Shown one piece after another: positions 5,071-5,701 of a stretch of DNA of 5,701 nucleotides. Source of the DNA: Ruminococcaceae bacterium UBA2806 (GTDB lineage: Bacteria; Bacillota; Clostridia; Oscillospirales; Acutalibacteraceae); assembly GCA_002351795.1 (NCBI GenBank), contig DEHG01000051.1:2643-8343 (forward strand), in the 5' to 3' direction. The notes beneath the pieces were generated by a model. That model saw only the letters and a program-made list of their open reading frames with translations. It was not told the origin of the DNA and did not search any database. Position numbers and translations under genes: made by a program. The first letter of the stretch is position 1, and every line of letters starts with the position of its first letter.

Positions 5071-5701
5071 CATCTTTAAAATCAGCATTGTAAACGCCGT
5101 TGTCATCAGCCTGAGGAGCCTGCTGTGCAGCTGCGCCCTGTGCTGCTGCATCCTGATACAGCTTTTCGCTTACAGCATACATAGACTTCTGGAGGTCATC
5201 TTTTGCAGACTGGATAGCGTCCATATCTGTTCCCTTGAGAGCAGCCTTAACAGCTTCAAGCTTTGTATTGAGCGTATCCTTATCGCTGTCAGCAATATGC
5301 TCGCCGTTCTCGCTGAGGAGCTTTTCAACAGCATATACAAGGTTTTCAGCCTCGTTTTTCTTGTCAACTTCTTCTCTGCGCTTCTTATCCTCGGCAGCAT
5401 ACTGTTCAGCGTCCTTGATTGCCTTCTCTATATCATCCTTGTTCATGTTTGTGCTGGATGTGATAGTGATGTGCTGCTCTCTGCCTGTGCCGAGATCCTT
5501 AGCGGAAACGTTAACGATACCGTTAGCGTCGATATCAAATGTAACCTCGATCTGAGGGACGCCTCTCATAGCGGGAGCGATTCCGTCAAGTGCGAAGATA
5601 CCGAGCTGCTTGTTGTCTCTTGCAAATTCACGCTCACCCTGAAGAACATTGACCTCAACCTGAGTCTGGTTATCAACAGCAGTTGAGAAGATCTGGCTCT
5701 T
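5057..5701 (-). CDS. dnaK: Chaperone protein DnaK (Hsp70), C-terminal part; 5' end outside window
   Basis: This is the last 214 residues of DnaK, the ATP-driven cytoplasmic Hsp70 that works with DnaJ and GrpE. The frame is open to the right edge, so the ATPase domain lies outside the window. Visible are the beta-sandwich substrate-binding domain (fragment residues 1 to about 82: KSQIFSTAVDNQ, LQGERE, GVPQIEVTFDIDANG, VNVSAKD) and the charged helical lid (about 87-184). A low-complexity Ala/Gln linker (185-197) and an acidic tail ending DFKDVDDI follow. The tail matches the family's usual ending but lacks the final Asp/Lys run seen in many DnaK proteins. The stop is TGA at 5059-5057. An internal ATG at 5569 is Met45 of the fragment, not a start. 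In Firmicutes the operon is usually hrcA-grpE-dnaK-dnaJ; the upstream members cannot be seen. Confidence 0.97.
   Translation of the reverse strand, partial: KSQIFSTAVDNQTQVEVNVLQGEREFARDNKQLGIFALDGIAPAMRGVPQIEVTFDIDANGIVNVSAKDLGTGREQHITITSSTNMNKDDIEKAIKDAEQYAAEDKKRREEVDKKNEAENLVYAVEKLLSENGEHIADSDKDTLNTKLEAVKAALKGTDMDAIQSAKDDLQKSMYAVSEKLYQDAAAQGAAAQQAPQADDNGVYNADFKDVDDI

Noticed and set aside
4934..5686. Long plus-strand open frame of 250 codons
   Set aside because: It lies antisense to dnaK, whose protein sequence is unmistakable. The Cys/Ser/Leu-rich product is typical of a shadow frame.

Overview
The window looks like chromosomal DNA from a low-to-mid-GC Firmicute, most likely a gut clostridium of the Ruminococcus/Oscillospiraceae type. 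This is inferred from strong AGGAGG ribosome binding sites, TTG starts on two genes, Gram-positive-style lipoprotein signals and the short-subunit type of LeuC/LeuD. I cannot name a species by eye. All credible genes lie on the minus strand, so the window reads right to left.

From right to left: the 3' part of dnaK (Hsp70 chaperone, cut by the window edge), a roughly 190-base gap with a promoter, a terminator-like hairpin and leader structure, dnaJ (complete, TTG start), a small lipoprotein of unknown function with its own extended -10 promoter, leuC and leuD (the two subunits of 3-isopropylmalate dehydratase, 16 bases apart), a terminator, a trypsin-fold serine protease lipoprotein, and a gene-free left end of 261 bases. 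That left end holds a compact multi-stem fold followed directly by a bidirectional intrinsic terminator.

Functionally, DnaK and DnaJ form a chaperone machine. The sequence suggests they are not one simple transcript here, because a terminator-like hairpin and a near-consensus promoter lie between them. LeuC and LeuD assemble into one enzyme of leucine synthesis and are clearly translated from one message. Neither leuA nor leuB is adjacent. The two lipoproteins are probably cell-surface proteins with no evident link to either pathway.

Most of the window is ordinary housekeeping sequence. The items most worth a second look are non-coding: the cloverleaf-like fold with terminator near the left end, the promoter/hairpin arrangement at the end of dnaK, and a possible structure covering the dnaJ ribosome binding site. 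I see no phage, insertion sequence, CRISPR array, tRNA or rRNA.
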